64,000 nt of DNA, taken from DASQHW01 sp038209365. GTDB taxonomy: Bacteria > Actinomycetota > Acidimicrobiia > IMCC26256 > PALSA-610. The stretch spans positions 75,784 through 139,783 of the forward strand of contig JBBQXS010000004.1 in the NCBI GenBank assembly GCA_038209365.1, written 5' to 3'. Below the pieces are notes generated by a model. The model ran no database searches. It worked only from the letters and a program-made list of their open reading frames with translations, and was not told where the DNA came from. Every line of letters begins with the position of its first letter. Position 1 is the stretch's first letter. Positions 33,171 through 41,912 of this stretch are shown piece by piece. The position numbers were made by a program, and so were the translations under genes.

Positions 33171-33647
33171 ATGAAGGCAGGAACGAAGGGACAGGCGAGC
33201 ACTCACGTCAATGCTCCGCCGGAGAAGGTGTACGAGCTGGTCTCGGACGTGCAGCGCATGGGGGAGTGGAGCCCGGAGACCCAGCACGCCGAGTGGCTGG
33301 ACGGGGCGACCGGTCCCGCGGTCGGGGCGCGATTCAAGGGCACGAACAAGCACGGGCCGGCGCGGTGGTCGACGAAGCCGAGAATCGTCGTGGCCGACGA
33401 GGGCCGCGAATTCGCGTTCGTCATCGCGCACCGCGGCAAGGACCTGACGAAGTGGAGCTATCGATTCGAGCCCGCCGGCGGCGGCACGACCGTGACCGAG
33501 TCGTTCGAGATACTCGAAGACGTCCCGTGGTATTTCACCGTGAGCGAACGCTGGCTCATGGGCATCAAGGATCGCAAAGCCGACCTCGAGGCCAACATCG
33601 GTCTGACGCTTCAACGACTCAAGGTCGCCGCGGAAGGTGGCGTGTAG
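33171..33647 (+). CDS. SRPBCC (polyketide cyclase/START-like) protein
   Basis: A 158-residue lipid- or small-molecule-binding fold. The start QASTHVNAPPEKVYELVSDVQRMGEWSPE is the classic SRPBCC N-terminus, then beta strands with GARFKGTNKHG, REFAFVIAHRG, KWSYRFEPAGGGTTVTESFEI and the long C-terminal helix NIGLTLQRLKVAA. Usually a hydrophobic-ligand carrier or cyclase; the ligand is unknown. ATG 33171 has GAGAGAGG at about 8 bp. Divergent from the oxygenase, and 36 bp upstream of the DinG-like helicase on the same strand. Confidence 0.88.
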   Translation: MKAGTKGQASTHVNAPPEKVYELVSDVQRMGEWSPETQHAEWLDGATGPAVGARFKGTNKHGPARWSTKPRIVVADEGREFAFVIAHRGKDLTKWSYRFEPAGGGTTVTESFEILEDVPWYFTVSERWLMGIKDRKADLEANIGLTLQRLKVAAEGGV

Positions 33648-33683
33648 CCGCGTCGTGGCGTTCGCTTCGGGCATGCTGGGTGG

Positions 33684-35657
33684 GTGGCGGAGCCCGTGCA
33701 TCTCGACGCGATCTCGCACGACGAATGGGCGGCGGATCCGCTGGACATTCTCGACGCGACAGTTGCGGGCATCGGCGGAGAGCAGCGCGCCGGCCAACGT
33801 GAGCTGACGAGCGCGGTCGCCGACGCGATTCGCACCGGACATCACCTCCTTGCCGAGGCGCCGACGGGCTCCGGCAAGAGCCTCGCGTACCTCGCTCCGG
33901 CGATCGCGTCGGGCCTGCGGGTGGTGGTCGCGACGTCGACGATCGCGTTGCAGAGCCAGCTGATCGACAAGGACCTCCCGACCCTTCATCGCCATTCGCC
34001 GGTGCCGTTCACGTTCGCGCTCCTGAAGGGGCGTTCGAACTATGTCTGCCGCGCCAAGCTACGCGCCGCAGCCGCCCCGGATGCGTTGTTCGAGCAACCG
34101 GTCGGCGCGAGCTTCGCCAGGCATCTCTCGACGCTGCGCGAATTCGCCGAGGGCTCCGATACCGGGGACCGCGCCAAGTTGCCGGACGCGATCCCGAACG
34201 CCTCGTGGGCCGCGGTGAGCTGCACGAGCACGGAGTGTCCCGGCGCCGCCGAGTGCGCCGATGGCGACGGCTGCTTCGCGGAACATGCCAAAGAAGCGGC
34301 TCGCCATGTCTCGGTGCTGGTCGTCAACCACGCGCTCTACTGCGCGCACCTCTCCGCCGGCCGCACGGTCTTGCCCGAGCACGATTTCGTGATCCTCGAC
34401 GAGGCGCACTCGTTCGCCGACAGCGCAACGAACGCGTTTGCCGCCGATCTGGGCGCCGACGGCCTCAGCCGCCTGTCGAGCATGCTCGCCAAGACAGGCG
34501 TCGACAAGGATTCGATCGACAAGTTCGCCCGTGCGTCGAACGCGCTCGGCAGCGTGGTCGACGAACGCGACGGCACGATCGACGTCGGCGACGACACGCG
34601 GTTGGTGGACGCGCTCACGGCCGCGGGCGAGAGCCTGTCGACTGCCAGCGGGAAGATCGACCGGGATCGTGGTGACTATGCCAAGCGCGTGGCGCGGCTC
34701 GCGCACAACCGTCTCACGGTGCTCCGCCGGCTGGCGGCGCCGGCCGACGACGACGTGGTGTGGGCCGAGACGCTCGGCCGGACACGGCGTCTCCGCGTCG
34801 CGCCGATTGCGGCCGGCCCCGCGCTGGGACGCATGCTTCTCGACGAGCGGCCGGTGATTGCAGTCTCGGCGACCCTCGGCGGTGGTGTGCCGTTCACCCA
34901 GGTCGCCCGCCAGATCGGGTTCGACCCGGACGCTGCTCACGGCGCGTGGATCCGCGACGGGGAAGGCGACCGTTGCAGTGGAGCAGGGCGCGGATACGTC
35001 GCGCGGGAAACCGCGTCGTCGTTCGATTGGAGGACGCAGGGACTGCTGTACGTCGCGCGTGATCTCCCCGAGCCGCGACGCGGCAACGACTCATGGGTCG
35101 AGCTCGCAGGCGATCGGGTGTGCAAGCTCGTCGACGCGGCCGGTGGCCGCGCGCTGGTGCTGTGCACGTCGCACGCGAACGTGAAGCGGTTCTCCGAATT
35201 GCTCCAGACGAACACCAGCCACCACGTCCTCACCCAGGGCGAGGCCGACGCGGGCCGTCTCACGCGTTCGTTCATCGACGACGAGTCGTCGGTGCTCGTC
35301 GGCACGCGCTCGTTCTGGGCCGGCATCGATGCGCCGGGCGTCGCGTGCGTGCTCGTGGTCATCGACAAGCTGCCGTTCCCGGCGCCGGACGAGCCGCTGC
35401 ACGCCGCGCGTCGCACGCGCGCGGAACAGGCCGGGCTGAATCCCTTTGTGACGGTGGACATTCCGGTCGCCGCGCTCGTGCTCGCACAAGGCGTGGGCCG
35501 GCTGCTGCGCCGGAACACCGATCGCGGAGTCGTCGCCGTGCTCGACCCGCGGCTCGCGACCCGCGAGTACCGGACGGCGCTGCTCGCCGCGCTCCCGCCG
35601 TTCCGGCGCAGCGTCTCCCTCGACGAGGCGTGCGTCTTCCTCACCGAATGTAGATGA
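33684..35657 (+). CDS. DinG/XPD-type ATP-dependent DNA helicase
   Basis: A 657-residue superfamily 2 helicase with iron-sulfur cysteines. Walker A is EAPTGSGKS (59-66), motif Ia VVVATSTIALQSQL, DEAH box VILDEAH (239-242). The Fe-S cysteines are C122 (SNYVCRAK), and C185, C191 and C197 (with C180 nearby). C-terminal motifs include VLCTSHANVKRF, FWAGIDAPGVACVLVVIDKLPF and the VI motif QGVGRLLRRNTDRGVVAVLD. DinG-like helicases unwind 5'-3' and act on R-loops and stalled forks. GTG 33684 starts 36 bp after the SRPBCC gene. No LexA box is seen upstream, unlike E. coli dinG. Confidence 0.93.
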   Translation: MAEPVHLDAISHDEWAADPLDILDATVAGIGGEQRAGQRELTSAVADAIRTGHHLLAEAPTGSGKSLAYLAPAIASGLRVVVATSTIALQSQLIDKDLPTLHRHSPVPFTFALLKGRSNYVCRAKLRAAAAPDALFEQPVGASFARHLSTLREFAEGSDTGDRAKLPDAIPNASWAAVSCTSTECPGAAECADGDGCFAEHAKEAARHVSVLVVNHALYCAHLSAGRTVLPEHDFVILDEAHSFADSATNAFAADLGADGLSRLSSMLAKTGVDKDSIDKFARASNALGSVVDERDGTIDVGDDTRLVDALTAAGESLSTASGKIDRDRGDYAKRVARLAHNRLTVLRRLAAPADDDVVWAETLGRTRRLRVAPIAAGPALGRMLLDERPVIAVSATLGGGVPFTQVARQIGFDPDAAHGAWIRDGEGDRCSGAGRGYVARETASSFDWRTQGLLYVARDLPEPRRGNDSWVELAGDRVCKLVDAAGGRALVLCTSHANVKRFSELLQTNTSHHVLTQGEADAGRLTRSFIDDESSVLVGTRSFWAGIDAPGVACVLVVIDKLPFPAPDEPLHAARRTRAEQAGLNPFVTVDIPVAALVLAQGVGRLLRRNTDRGVVAVLDPRLATREYRTALLAALPPFRRSVSLDEACVFLTECR

Positions 35658-35688
35658 GACAGGAGGCGCCGCGGGTAGACCCTTCGTG

Positions 35689-37344
35689 ATGGCGACGAAG
35701 AAGACCGCCTCGAAGCAGACGACGGCGAAGAAGGCGACGGCGAAGAAGACCGGCGCGAAGACGCGCGGCAAGAAGCCCGAGCGGCTCGCCGAGTACGCGG
35801 CCAAGCGGGACTTCGCCCGCACGCCCGAGCCGGCCGGCGGCGCGGGTCCGGCGCAAGGCGCGCAACCCCGCTTCGTCGTGCAGCGGCATCGCGCGCGGCG
35901 GCTGCACTACGACTTCCGGTTGGAGGTCGACGGCGTGCTCGCGAGCTGGGCGATCCCGAAGGGCCCGTCGCTCGACCCCGCCGTCAAACGCCTCGGTGTG
36001 CACGTCGAGGATCACCCGATCGAGTACTTCGACTTCGAAGGCGTCATCCCGAGAGGCGAGTACGGCGGCGGCGACGTCATCGTGTGGGACTGGGGCACCT
36101 ACGAACCCGTGCACACCGACGATGTTGCCGGGGCGATCGCGAACGGCGAGCTCCACGTCGAGCTGCACGGAGAGAAACTTCGCGGCCGCTTCGTGTTCAT
36201 TCGACGCGGCAAGGACCGGAGCGGCAAGGAACAGTGGCTGGTCTTCCACAAGCGCGACGAGCACGCAGTCGCCGGATGGGACGCCGAACAGCACCCACAA
36301 TCGGTACGCAGCGGTCGTACGAACGACGAGGTTGCCGAACGTCCGGATGCGACGTGGCGAGGCGAGGCGCCCGCGGCCGTCGCCGGCGTCGATTTCTCCT
36401 CCACGCGGGGCGACATCGCGGCGCTCGATGCGCTCGGCAACGGCGGCGAATGGGAATTCGACGGCGTGACGCTACGGCTGACCAACCTCGACAAGGTGCT
36501 GTTCCCGCCCCGTGCGAAGCGCGAGAAGGGGCATACGAAGCGTGACCTGATTCGCTACTACGCGACGATGGCGCCGGTGATGCTGCCGTACCTCGAAGAG
36601 CGGCCGCTCAACATGCACCGCTACCCGAACGGCGTCGACAAGCCGGGGTTCTGGCACAAGGAGGCGCCTTCGCACGCACCGGAGTGGATCACCCGGTGGC
36701 GCAACGACGATGCCGACGAGGGCGAGTCGCAGTACTACATCGTTGCCGACCGGCCCGCGACGCTGGCTTGGCTGGCCAACTTCGGCGCAGTCGAGCTGCA
36801 CGCGTGGACGTCACGGATCCCCGACGTGCGCCACCCCACGTACGCGTTCATCGACATCGATCCCGGCGAGAAGGCGTCGTGGGACGAGGTCGTGCTGCTG
36901 GCCGGCCTCTACCGAGCGGCCCTCGACCACGTACGCGTGCGCGGCTTCCCGAAGGTGACCGGGCAACGCGGGATCCAGATCTGGATCCCGATCGAACCCG
37001 GACCGAGCTTCGAAGAGACGCGTGCTTGGGTCGAAGCCTTGTCCCGAGCGGTGGGCGAGACGGTGCCGCACCTCGTGAGCTGGAAGTGGGAGAAGCGCCA
37101 GCGCGGCGGATTGGCCCGGCTCGACTACACCCAGAACGCGATCAACAAGACGTTGGTGGCCCCATACTCGGTGCGCGCTGTTGCCGGTGCACCAGTGTCG
37201 ATGCCGATCCGGTGGGAGGAGCTCGACGACCCCGAGCTTCGGAGCGACCGCTGGACGATTTCCGACGCCGGTGCCCGCGTGCTCCAGGCGGGGGACCTGT
37301 TCGCCGACATGCTCCGCACCCGGCAGAAGCTCCCGCCCCTCTGA
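35689..37344 (+). CDS. ligD: LigD-like fusion: phosphoesterase (PE) plus polymerase (POL), no ligase domain
   Basis: A 551-residue protein. A Lys/Thr/Ala-rich tail (residues 3-30) precedes a PE domain with the 3'-phosphoesterase site QRHRARRLHYDFRLEV (His67, His73, Asp75) and HVEDHPIEYFDFEG (His109). The primase-like POL domain spans about 255-551, with LTNLDKVLFPP, PYLEERPLNMHRYPNGV and metal-binding AFIDIDPGE. PE trims 3' phosphates and ribonucleotides and POL fills gaps in end joining. Domain order is PE-POL, unlike POL-PE-LIG in M. tuberculosis LigD and LIG-PE-POL in Pseudomonas, and the ligase is missing, so a separate ligase must seal. ATG 35689 follows AGGAGG at greater distance. Confidence 0.92.
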   Translation: MATKKTASKQTTAKKATAKKTGAKTRGKKPERLAEYAAKRDFARTPEPAGGAGPAQGAQPRFVVQRHRARRLHYDFRLEVDGVLASWAIPKGPSLDPAVKRLGVHVEDHPIEYFDFEGVIPRGEYGGGDVIVWDWGTYEPVHTDDVAGAIANGELHVELHGEKLRGRFVFIRRGKDRSGKEQWLVFHKRDEHAVAGWDAEQHPQSVRSGRTNDEVAERPDATWRGEAPAAVAGVDFSSTRGDIAALDALGNGGEWEFDGVTLRLTNLDKVLFPPRAKREKGHTKRDLIRYYATMAPVMLPYLEERPLNMHRYPNGVDKPGFWHKEAPSHAPEWITRWRNDDADEGESQYYIVADRPATLAWLANFGAVELHAWTSRIPDVRHPTYAFIDIDPGEKASWDEVVLLAGLYRAALDHVRVRGFPKVTGQRGIQIWIPIEPGPSFEETRAWVEALSRAVGETVPHLVSWKWEKRQRGGLARLDYTQNAINKTLVAPYSVRAVAGAPVSMPIRWEELDDPELRSDRWTISDAGARVLQAGDLFADMLRTRQKLPPL

Positions 37345-37378
37345 CGTAACTGTCACACCTCCCCGCCAGAATCACGGT

Positions 37379-38071
37379 GTGGCGACAACGACTGACCGCA
37401 GCACCCGGCACCTCTCGCTCGTCGCACCGCCCCAGGTGTACGAGGACCAGGTGTACGGGAATCGGGACGCGGCACCGTCGGCGATCCCCACACTCTTCGA
37501 CGCCCCGACCGCGGAATTTCCGCCGTCGATCACGCCCGAGCCTCAAGCGCACGAACGCTGGCTCGCGTGCGCCCGACCCGACGACCGGCTCCGGTACGGC
37601 GCCTACCTCTGTGACTGCGCGGTGTGCCTCGCTTCCCTCGAGCGGGTCGTGCGCGAACATCGACGCCCGGGCCTGCCGATCGTCATCGTCACCGAGGCTG
37701 ATCGCATTGCAACGAGCGCGCGCGAGCTCCTCGCGCAGTTGCAAGCCGGTGAGGGATATGCGCCGCTGCTCTGGGTCGTCGATGACATCGTGCGGAGCGT
37801 GTACGTGGGCCGGGGCTCGACACCACGAACGCGGTCGGAAGCGAATTTCGCGTGGCAACAGCGGTCTGCACGCGAAGGCCGCTACCTGCCGCGGCCCCGT
37901 CTCGCGGGGAGCGACCCCGTGGGCCGGCATCCGGCATCGCTCGCGCCGAGCGCGGGGCTCTCGCTTCGGCTCCCGCGGGATCTCGAGCATCGGGCTCGCG
38001 AGGTCGCGCACGACGCGGGACTCGACCTCGAGACATGGATCGTCGAAGCTCTCCGCGCGTCGGTCGGCTGA
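37379..38071 (+). CDS. Hypothetical protein with C-terminal RHH-like segment
   Basis: A 230-residue protein. About the first 60 residues are low-complexity, Pro/Ala-rich. The middle has a cysteine cluster (YLCDCAVCLASL) and a possible redox or metal site. A central strand pair reads LPIVIVTEADRIA and LLWVVDDIVRSVYVG. The C-terminal 40 residues (GLSLRLPRDLEHRAREVAHDAGLDLETWIVEAL) resemble a ribbon-helix-helix DNA-binding unit. The family is not recognised. GTG 37379 is the only sensible start, as in-frame codons upstream lie in the LigD gene. The CDC-AVC motif with an RHH tail could be a small redox-sensing regulator, but this is speculation. Confidence 0.65.
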   Translation: MATTTDRSTRHLSLVAPPQVYEDQVYGNRDAAPSAIPTLFDAPTAEFPPSITPEPQAHERWLACARPDDRLRYGAYLCDCAVCLASLERVVREHRRPGLPIVIVTEADRIATSARELLAQLQAGEGYAPLLWVVDDIVRSVYVGRGSTPRTRSEANFAWQQRSAREGRYLPRPRLAGSDPVGRHPASLAPSAGLSLRLPRDLEHRAREVAHDAGLDLETWIVEALRASVG

Positions 38072-38135
38072 GTTCGGACTGTTTGGCAGCCTGCATCCGG
38101 CGCACCATGCGGCGCACGGACGCTACCGTGCCGCC

Positions 38136-39245
38136 GTGCTCAAGATGCACTGGTTCCTCCCGACGGGTGGTGACGCGCGCGACGTGCTGCCCGGTGCAGA
38201 CGATCCGCACCGCCGCGCGCCCGACCTCGCGTACCTTGCCCAGGTCGCCACGGCATGCGACAACCTGGGCTTCGACGGGATGCTCACGCCGTGCGGCACG
38301 GGCTGCGAAGACGCGTGGCTCGCAACCGCGTCGCTGATTCCACTGACGCGGCGCGTCAACTTTCTCGTTGCGTTCCGGCCGGCGCTGCTCTCGCCGACAC
38401 TCGCCGCGCAGATGGCGTCGACATATCAGCGGCTGTCCGGCGGACGGCTGCTCGTGAACATCGTGACGGGTGCCGAGCCGGCCGAGCTCGCCCGGTTCGG
38501 CGTCTGGGAGGACAAGGACACGCGCTACGAGCGCACGGGCGAGTTCGTCGAGATCATGCGGGGCGCGTGGAGTGGTGTGCCGTTCGACTACCAGGGCGCG
38601 CACTATCGCGTCGAGCACGCCGAGACCCGTATGCCGCCCGAACCGCTGCCCCGCATCTATTTCGGGGGCGCATCGGACGCGGCGGAACGGATCGCCGCGC
38701 GCCACGTGGACGTGTACCTCGCGTGGGGCGAACCGCCCACGATGGTGGGCGAGCGTGTCGAGCGCATGCGCGCCCTCGCGACGGAATCTCAGCGATCGCT
38801 CGATTTCGGTATCCGCTTCCACGTCATCGCGCGGCCGACCGCGGATGAAGCATGGGCGGCCGCCGGCGCGTTGCGTGCACGGATGGCACCCGAAGCAATT
38901 GCGGCCGCGCAGGCCGACTTCGCAACGACACAGTCCGTCGGACAGCAGCGCATGGCGTCGTTGCACGGCGGGGGCGCCGATGAACTCGTCGTGTATCCCA
39001 ACGTATGGGCCGGTATCGGGCTGGTGCGGGGCGGCGTCGGTACCGCGCTCGTGGGCTCCTACGACGAGGTCGCGGACCGTATCGAGGAGTATCACGGGCT
39101 GGGATTCTCCGAGTTCATCCTTTCGGGCTATCCGCATCTCGAAGAGGCGTACTGGTTCGGCGAGGGCGTGATGCCCGTGCTCCGGCGGCGCGGTCTGCTC
39201 CCGCCGCTCGACGGTCCGGCCGCGCCCGTGTTCTCGTTCCGGTGA
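38136..39245 (+). CDS. FMN-dependent alkanesulfonate monooxygenase-like (SsuD family)
   Basis: A 369-residue LLM-fold flavin monooxygenase. The start LKMHWFLPTGGDARDV and the blocks TACDNLGFDGMLTPCGTGCEDAW, INF-like VNFLVAFRPALLSPTLAAQMA, GRLLVNIVTGAEPAELARFG, and PEPLPRIYFGGASDAA match SsuD, which releases sulfite from alkanesulfonates using FMNH2. No FMN reductase or sulfonate transporter is adjacent, but the sulfate transporter operon at 20.5-24.1 kb shows the cell handles sulfur sources. Start GTG 38136 or ATG 38145; the former fits known N-termini. The glutamine amidotransferase gene starts 7 bp after its stop. Confidence 0.87.
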   Translation: MLKMHWFLPTGGDARDVLPGADDPHRRAPDLAYLAQVATACDNLGFDGMLTPCGTGCEDAWLATASLIPLTRRVNFLVAFRPALLSPTLAAQMASTYQRLSGGRLLVNIVTGAEPAELARFGVWEDKDTRYERTGEFVEIMRGAWSGVPFDYQGAHYRVEHAETRMPPEPLPRIYFGGASDAAERIAARHVDVYLAWGEPPTMVGERVERMRALATESQRSLDFGIRFHVIARPTADEAWAAAGALRARMAPEAIAAAQADFATTQSVGQQRMASLHGGGADELVVYPNVWAGIGLVRGGVGTALVGSYDEVADRIEEYHGLGFSEFILSGYPHLEEAYWFGEGVMPVLRRRGLLPPLDGPAAPVFSFR

Positions 39246-39252
39246 CCTTCCC

Positions 39253-39957
39253 GTGAGCACGCGCGTCGGGTTGCTCGTCGTCGGTCACGTCGATCCCAAG
39301 AGCGTCGCCATCGCCGGCGACTATCCCGAGTTGTTCGACGCACTGGTCGGTCCGTTCGGTGTCGAGCTCGTGCCCTATGAGCTCGACGAAGGGCGCTTTC
39401 CTAGCTCGCTGCGCGAATGCGACGGCTGGATCTGCTCGCCGAGCCGGCAGTCGACCTATGACGACGTGCCGTGGATCGCCGATGCCGAGGAGCTGCATCG
39501 CGAGATCGTTCGCGACGAGCGCGCGTACGTCGGCATCTGCTTCGGTCATCAACTCCTCGCGCAAGCGCTCGGTGGACGCGTCGAGCGCGCCGCGGACGGC
39601 TGGGGCGTCGGCGTCAGCGAGTACACGCTCGTCGAATCGTTGCCGTGCATGCAGCCCGCGCTCGATCGTTTCGCACTGATCGCGAGCCATCAGGATCAGG
39701 TCGTCGACGTTCCGGACGCGGCGCGGGTGATCGCAACGAACGACCATTGCCCGGTCGCGGGCTTGGCGGTAGGGGACCGCGCGTGGACCCTACAAGGCCA
39801 CCCCGAGTTCGTCCCGCCTCTGGCCGACCACCTGCTCGCCGGGCGCACGGCGCTGATCGGCGCCGAGCGCGTCGCGATCGCGCGCGCATCGTTGCGGCAA
39901 CCGCTCGACCGGACCGTCGTCGGCCGGTGGATCGCCGGGTTCTTCGCCGGCCGCTGA
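39253..39957 (+). CDS. Class I glutamine amidotransferase
   Basis: A 234-residue GATase1 domain protein that hydrolyses glutamine to deliver ammonia, or a gamma-glutamyl hydrolase-like enzyme. The nucleophile Cys96 is in AYVGICFGHQLLAQALGG and the His-Glu pair in TLQGHPEFVPP. The N-terminal VGLLVVGHVDPKSVA and ECDGWICSPSRQSTYDD fit the GMP synthase-like stand-alone group common in actinobacteria and proteobacteria. No amidase/synthetase partner is attached. GTG 39253 starts 7 bp after the SsuD-like stop. The ABC transporter genes begin 21 bp later. Confidence 0.87.
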   Translation: MSTRVGLLVVGHVDPKSVAIAGDYPELFDALVGPFGVELVPYELDEGRFPSSLRECDGWICSPSRQSTYDDVPWIADAEELHREIVRDERAYVGICFGHQLLAQALGGRVERAADGWGVGVSEYTLVESLPCMQPALDRFALIASHQDQVVDVPDAARVIATNDHCPVAGLAVGDRAWTLQGHPEFVPPLADHLLAGRTALIGAERVAIARASLRQPLDRTVVGRWIAGFFAGR

Positions 39958-39978
39958 TGTAGTTTCGCGGCGCTTCGC

Positions 39979-41001
39979 ATGGCCCAAGTCGCGTTCGACC
40001 ACGTCACCAAGCGCTTCGGCAACGTCGTGGCGGTACGCGACCTCACGCTCGAGATCTGCGACCACGAGTTCCTCGTCCTGCTCGGGCCGTCCGGCTGTGG
40101 CAAGTCGACGGCCTTGCGCATGATCGCCGGACTCGAGGAGCCGACCGAGGGCACGATCACGATCGGTGAGCAGGTCGTCAACGACATCGAGCCCAAGGAC
40201 CGCGACGTCGCGATGGTCTTCCAGACGTACGCGCTCTACCCGCACATGACCGTGCGGCGGAACATCGAGTTCCCGCTGAAGAGCCGGGGGATGCCGCGTG
40301 AGGAGCGCAGCCGACTGTCGCTCGAAGCGGCGACGACACTCGGACTCGATGAGTTGCTCGATCGCAAGCCCGCGCAGCTGTCGGGCGGCCAGCGGCAACG
40401 TGTCGCGCTCGCACGCGCGATCGTCCGCCAGCCGAAGGCGTTCCTCATGGACGAACCGCTCTCGAATCTCGACGCCAAGCTGCGGGTGCAGACACGCGCG
40501 GACCTCATCGAGCTCCAAGAGCGGTTGCAGGCGACCATTGTCTACGTGACGCACGACCAAGTCGAGGCGATGACGATGGGCGATCGCATCGCGATCATGC
40601 GGGACGGCGTGCTCCAGCAGGTCGGACCGCCCCAGGACGTGTACGAGCAGCCCGCGAACCTCTTCGTCGCGGGGTTCATCGGCACGCCGCCGATGAACAT
40701 CATTCCGGCCCGGGTGGCGGGCGGCGCGGCCGGCAGGATGCTCGACGGGACCGTGATCGGCGTCCGGCCGGAGCATTTGTCGTTCGGTGCGGACGGTGCG
40801 CTGCCCGCGACCGTGACGCTCATCGAGTCGCTCGGGCACGAGCGCAACATCGGATGTCGCCTCGAGGACGGCACGCTCGTCATCCTGCGTCAGGACGTGC
40901 ACGGGGCGGCGCCGCATATCGGCGAGTCGGTTCGCCTGGCGATGGCTTCCGAACATCAGCATGTGTTCGACCTGGAGAGCGGCGAGCGGATGAGTCCATG
41001 A
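39979..41001 (+). CDS. Sugar-type ABC transporter ATP-binding protein (UgpC/MsmK-like)
   Basis: A 340-residue ATPase. It has Walker A LLGPSGCGKST, the Q-loop VFQTYALYPHMTVRRNIEFPL, signature LSGGQRQRVALARAI, Walker B FLMDEPLSNLDAKLRVQTR and H-loop VTHDQVEAMTMGD. The C-terminal TOBE region (VIGVRPEHLSFG, ESLGHERNIGCRL) is the carbohydrate-type regulatory domain. It energises import by the two permeases and lipoprotein that follow, and enzymes of this kind often serve several sugar transporters. ATG 39979 begins the operon; stop overlaps the first permease start by 4 bp (ATGA). Substrate is not predictable from sequence; carbohydrate or glycerol-3-phosphate is likely. Confidence 0.93.
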   Translation: MAQVAFDHVTKRFGNVVAVRDLTLEICDHEFLVLLGPSGCGKSTALRMIAGLEEPTEGTITIGEQVVNDIEPKDRDVAMVFQTYALYPHMTVRRNIEFPLKSRGMPREERSRLSLEAATTLGLDELLDRKPAQLSGGQRQRVALARAIVRQPKAFLMDEPLSNLDAKLRVQTRADLIELQERLQATIVYVTHDQVEAMTMGDRIAIMRDGVLQQVGPPQDVYEQPANLFVAGFIGTPPMNIIPARVAGGAAGRMLDGTVIGVRPEHLSFGADGALPATVTLIESLGHERNIGCRLEDGTLVILRQDVHGAAPHIGESVRLAMASEHQHVFDLESGERMSP

Positions 41002-41912
41002 CACACCGCGACGCGGTCGTGCGGCGTCGGCGATTCTCCCGAAAGACACGCGAAGCGCTCCTCGGCTACGCGCTCGTGTTGCCGCCGCTGATCATCTTCG
41101 GAACGTTCACCTTCTATCCGTTCGTCAAGAACATTTGGCTGGGGCTGTACAAGACACCGCTGTTCCCGGGCACCCCGAGGCGCTGGGCGGGTCTCACGCA
41201 GTACCGCGAGGTACTCACCTCCGACCTGTTCTCGAACAGCTTCTGGGTCACGATCAAGTTCGTGCTGCTCACAGTGCCGGCCGGCATTGTCCTGGGGCTG
41301 CTGCTCGCGGTGCTCGCGCACCAGCGGCTGCGCGGGATCGCGATCTTCCGAACGATCTTCTCCTCCACGGTGATCACGTCGGTCGCGGTTGCGTCGCTGA
41401 TCTCATTGACGTTGTTGAATCCACAAATCGGCTTGCTCAACTACGCGTTGGGTCGCACCAACGCGCTGTCGCCCCTCGATGACCCGAAGTGGGCGCTGAT
41501 CTCGGTCGCCGGGGTCACGATCTGGCAGAACCTCGGCCTGTCGTTCATCGTGATGTCCGCCGGCCTGCAAGCCGTGCCGGATGAGCTCCTGGAAGCGGCC
41601 CGTGTCGACGGCGCGGGCACCTGGGCGCGATTCCGCAGCGTGACGCTGCCGTTGTTGTCGCCGACGATCTTCTTCGTGGTCGTGATCGGCTCGATCCACG
41701 CGTTCCAATCATTCGGCCAGATCGATCTGCTCACCCAGGGCGGCCCGCAGGACCGCACCAACGTGCTCGTGTACGCGATCTACCGCACGGTGTTCATCGA
41801 GAACAACGACGGCCGCGCCGCGGTGCTCGCGATGGCATTGTTCGCGATCACGATCGTGCTCACGGTGTTCCAGCTCCGCATCCTCGAGCGGAGGGTGAGC
41901 TATGAGCGCTGA
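40998..41912 (+). CDS. Sugar-type ABC transporter permease (MalF/UgpA-like)
   Basis: A 304-residue permease with about six TM segments, one of the two channel subunits. It has the CUT1-type start RKTREALLGYALVLPPLIIFG, FYPFVKNIWLGLYKTPLF, and the EAA loop ELLEAARVDGAGTWARFRSVTLPLL that docks with the ATPase. The C-terminal GGPQDRTNVLVYAIYRTVF is usual for UgpA/MalF. ATG 40998 overlaps the ATPase stop (ATGA). The second permease overlaps its end by 11 bp. Confidence 0.93.
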   Translation: MTHRDAVVRRRRFSRKTREALLGYALVLPPLIIFGTFTFYPFVKNIWLGLYKTPLFPGTPRRWAGLTQYREVLTSDLFSNSFWVTIKFVLLTVPAGIVLGLLLAVLAHQRLRGIAIFRTIFSSTVITSVAVASLISLTLLNPQIGLLNYALGRTNALSPLDDPKWALISVAGVTIWQNLGLSFIVMSAGLQAVPDELLEAARVDGAGTWARFRSVTLPLLSPTIFFVVVIGSIHAFQSFGQIDLLTQGGPQDRTNVLVYAIYRTVFIENNDGRAAVLAMALFAITIVLTVFQLRILERRVSYER

